This document shows positions 62,496-64,000 of a stretch of 64,000 nucleotides of DNA, piece after piece. Positions within the stretch are counted from its first letter, which is position 1, and every line of letters starts with the position of its first letter. The translations under genes were made by a program, and so were the position numbers. Under the pieces are notes generated by a model, which was given only the letters and a program-made list of their open reading frames with translations, made no database searches and was not told the DNA's origin. This DNA is from Geminicoccaceae bacterium. Lineage in GTDB: Bacteria; Pseudomonadota; Alphaproteobacteria; Geminicoccales; Geminicoccaceae. The DNA lies in contig JACKIM010000002.1 of the NCBI GenBank assembly GCA_020638465.1, forward strand, positions 1,364,001-1,428,000. Reading direction: 5' to 3'.

Positions 62496-63441
62496 AATCC
62501 ACCCTCGGGTCGAGCCAGGCATAGGCGAGATCGGCCAGGAGGTTGGCCAGCAGGGTCATGGTCGCGGCCAGCATCAGGGCGGCCAGGGCAAGATTGAAGT
62601 CATTGCCGAGGATCGCATCGTAGATGAGTTTTCCCATACCGTGATAGGAAAACATGGTTTCCACGACCAATGCACCGGAAAACAGCGACCCGAGCTGGAG
62701 CGTGGTCACCGTGACGATGGGAATCATCGCATTGCCCATGGCGTGAATCCAGACGACCCGTCGTTCACTGCATCCCTTCGCGCGGGCCGTGCGCACATGG
62801 TCTTCCTGCAGGGCATCGATCATCGCCGCGCGGACAAAGCGCAGGAATGTGCCGGCCGACAGTGCGGTGAGTGTCAGCACGGGCAGCACCATGTAGCGGA
62901 GCCGGTCGAGCAGGCCGGTATCATCCAGACCGTGAATGCCGCCGGCGGGCAACCATCCCAGATGGACAGAAAAAACGATGATGAGCAGCAGGCCGAGCCA
63001 GAAGGACGGAATGGAAAAGCCGGCAAAGGCGACCAGGTTGATGGTTCCGTCAAGCATTCCGCCCGGCCGCCGGGCGGCCGCGACACCGGCCGGGACAGCG
63101 ATGAGGAGCGCCAGGACGAAGCTTGCACCGAGCAGCCACAGGGTATTTGCGATGCGCGGCTGGAGAACATCCAGCGTCGGCTGGCTGTAAAGTCTCGAAT
63201 AGCCGAAATCGCCCTGCACCGCCTGTCGAAGCCAGTGGGCGTAACGATGCCACAAGGGCTGGTCGAGCCCGTAAAGGCCCTTGAGCCGCTGTGCGTCGGC
63301 CGTGGTCATGTCGGGATTGGCCGAGAGCATCATGTCGATCGGATCGCCCGGCATCAGCCCGATCAGTCCGTAGATCAGGAAGGAAAGTGCCAGAAGGAGA
63401 AATGCGGTCTCGGACAGGCGTCGCAGGATGTAGCTTGTCAT
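62485..63441 (-). CDS. Oligopeptide-type ABC permease, DppB-like
   Basis: First permease of the same importer, 318 residues, six membrane helices. It begins MTSYILRRLSETAFLLLAL, the usual DppB beginning, with LMPGDPIDMML and LGLDQPL-like YGLDQPLWHRY, and the EAA loop DALQEDHVRTARAKG. It starts 60 bases from a large hairpin and follows the end of the EAL gene. Substrate unknown. Confidence 0.93.
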   Translation of the reverse strand: MTSYILRRLSETAFLLLALSFLIYGLIGLMPGDPIDMMLSANPDMTTADAQRLKGLYGLDQPLWHRYAHWLRQAVQGDFGYSRLYSQPTLDVLQPRIANTLWLLGASFVLALLIAVPAGVAAARRPGGMLDGTINLVAFAGFSIPSFWLGLLLIIVFSVHLGWLPAGGIHGLDDTGLLDRLRYMVLPVLTLTALSAGTFLRFVRAAMIDALQEDHVRTARAKGCSERRVVWIHAMGNAMIPIVTVTTLQLGSLFSGALVVETMFSYHGMGKLIYDAILGNDFNLALAALMLAATMTLLANLLADLAYAWLDPRVDYGS

Positions 63442-63500
63442 GGATGATCACCAGAGCATCTGACGGTCGCCTGTCAATCGTAATCTGCCTCGTGCCGCCG

Positions 63501-63558
63501 TTAACAGCGTGTTGACGAAATGCCGATAGCCGTCGGCATTTCGTCAACACGCTGTTAA
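63501..63558. repeat. Perfect 26-bp inverted repeat (6-base loop)
   Basis: TTAACAGCGTGTTGACGAAA continues to 63526 and is repeated as its exact complement from 63533 to 63558, with loop TAGCCG. All 26 pairs match. It lies between the end of the EAL gene and the start of the dppBC genes. There is no T run on either side, so it is not a classical terminator. Confidence 0.85.
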
Positions 63559-63607
63559 GCCCCATTCCAGGTTTGTCCGGGCGAATGACCCAAATGGGAG
63601 ACAATCG

Positions 63608-64000
63608 TCATTTCGCGAACGACCAGTTCCCGCCGGGCACCGGTTCGAGCGCCTCGCCGCTCGCGGGCTGACCGAGGAGCGGCCCCTGCGCCTCGTCGCA
63701 GCCCAGGGCGAGCAGGCCGTCAAGTTGCCGCTCGTCTTCCACGCCATCGGCTATCGAGGTCCAGCCCATGCCGCGCGCGAAGGTGATGGCCGCCTTGACA
63801 ACCGCCCATGTGGCTGAGTTCTCCGGCATGTGCCGGATGAAGCGGCGGTCGATCTTGAGCTTGTCGAAGGGCATCGAGCGGATGCTGTCGAAGGATGCTG
63901 CACCCGTGCCGAAATGATCGAGGGTGAGATGAACGCCGAGGCTCTTGATACGCTGCAACTGCCCGGCAAGGCCGGGATCGCCACGTGCCAGGGCCGTCTC
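63608..64000 (-). CDS. EAL-domain protein, C-terminal part
   Basis: End of a cyclic-di-GMP phosphodiesterase (EAL) domain; the gene enters from the right edge, 130 codons visible. Motifs correspond to EAL positions: LTLDHFGTGAASFD (usual DDFGTG), KIDRRFIRHM, SIADGVEDERQ (usual AEGVE) and GCDEAQGPLLGQP. Two positions that normally carry metal-binding/catalytic residues differ: the second Asp of DDFG is His, and the Glu of AEGVE is Asp. The domain may bind c-di-GMP without hydrolysing it (inference). Confidence 0.85.
   Translation of the reverse strand, partial: ETALARGDPGLAGQLQRIKSLGVHLTLDHFGTGAASFDSIRSMPFDKLKIDRRFIRHMPENSATWAVVKAAITFARGMGWTSIADGVEDERQLDGLLALGCDEAQGPLLGQPASGEALEPVPGGNWSFAK

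Noticed and set aside
63501..63558. Large palindrome as part of a CRISPR array or IS end
   Set aside because: There is only one copy, with no spacers, target duplication or transposase nearby.

Overview
The window is GC-rich chromosomal DNA from an alphaproteobacterium, most likely Rhodospirillales-like. Two gene orders support this: ntrB-ntrC-ntrY-ntrX-trkA-aminotransferase-hfq-hflX (40500-50910), and a fused ispDF followed by a CinA-type gene. A proS-lolCE-lolD block and an MbfA-type ferritin/VIT1 iron exporter agree. I see no rRNA, tRNA, CRISPR array, insertion sequence, integrase or phage gene. The functions are mostly housekeeping, nutrient uptake and cell envelope.

Layout. 1-2359: spermidine/putrescine-type ABC permeases (second one cut by the window edge) divergent from a LysR regulator. 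2388-5903: pqiABC envelope lipid transport. 6256-7041: unknown protein. 7096-10235: LysR, D-amino-acid dehydrogenase-like and ornithine-cyclodeaminase-like genes in one tight unit. 10347-11964: beta-carbonic anhydrase coupled to mbfA. 12194-14452: secreted S8 protease with a probable C-terminal barrel. 14619-17846: proS-lolCE-lolD. 18178-20118: acetoacetyl-CoA synthetase. 20148-20795: mobA. 20966-24328: HpcH/HpaI aldolase, D-2-hydroxyacid dehydrogenase and a sugar-type binding protein without a neighbouring permease. 24449-26081: argJ-mutT. 26258-29915: caspase-like protein overlapping an OmpA-type lipoprotein. 30176-31862: RidA, flavodoxin-fold reductase and class II aldolase. 32210-33655: secreted GH26-like hydrolase with two Cys-bounded repeats. 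33950-34738: alpha/beta hydrolase. 34974-37168: two GlpS/GlpT-like ABC ATPases with damaged catalytic motifs and no permeases. 37206-38129: EamA transporter. 38224-40306: thioesterase, pncC, ispDF. 40500-50910: nitrogen/redox two-component systems, trkA, transaminase, hfq, hflX. 50996-52761: nagB-nagA. 52917-55583: large autotransporter. 56048-58868: zinc dehydrogenase, tagatose/psicose-type epimerase, RibD-like reductase. 58991-61258: Wzz/BY-kinase for exopolysaccharide. 61572-63441: two oligopeptide-type permeases. 63608-64000: end of an EAL-domain protein.

Themes. Envelope and surface functions are frequent (pqi, lol, two autotransporter-like proteins, GH26, BY-kinase, caspase/OmpA pair). 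Several transport genes lack expected partners: binding protein at 22892, ATPases at 34974-37168, permeases at 61572-63441. The most unusual items are the degenerate ATPase pair, the overlapping caspase/OmpA-lipoprotein pair, the Cys-bounded repeats of the GH26-like protein, and a perfect 26-bp stem at 63501-63558. Strong candidate operators lie before ntrB, before the aldolase operon and over the first LysR start codon. Start codons were revised wherever overlap, Shine-Dalgarno (SD) sequence or family length favoured another site.
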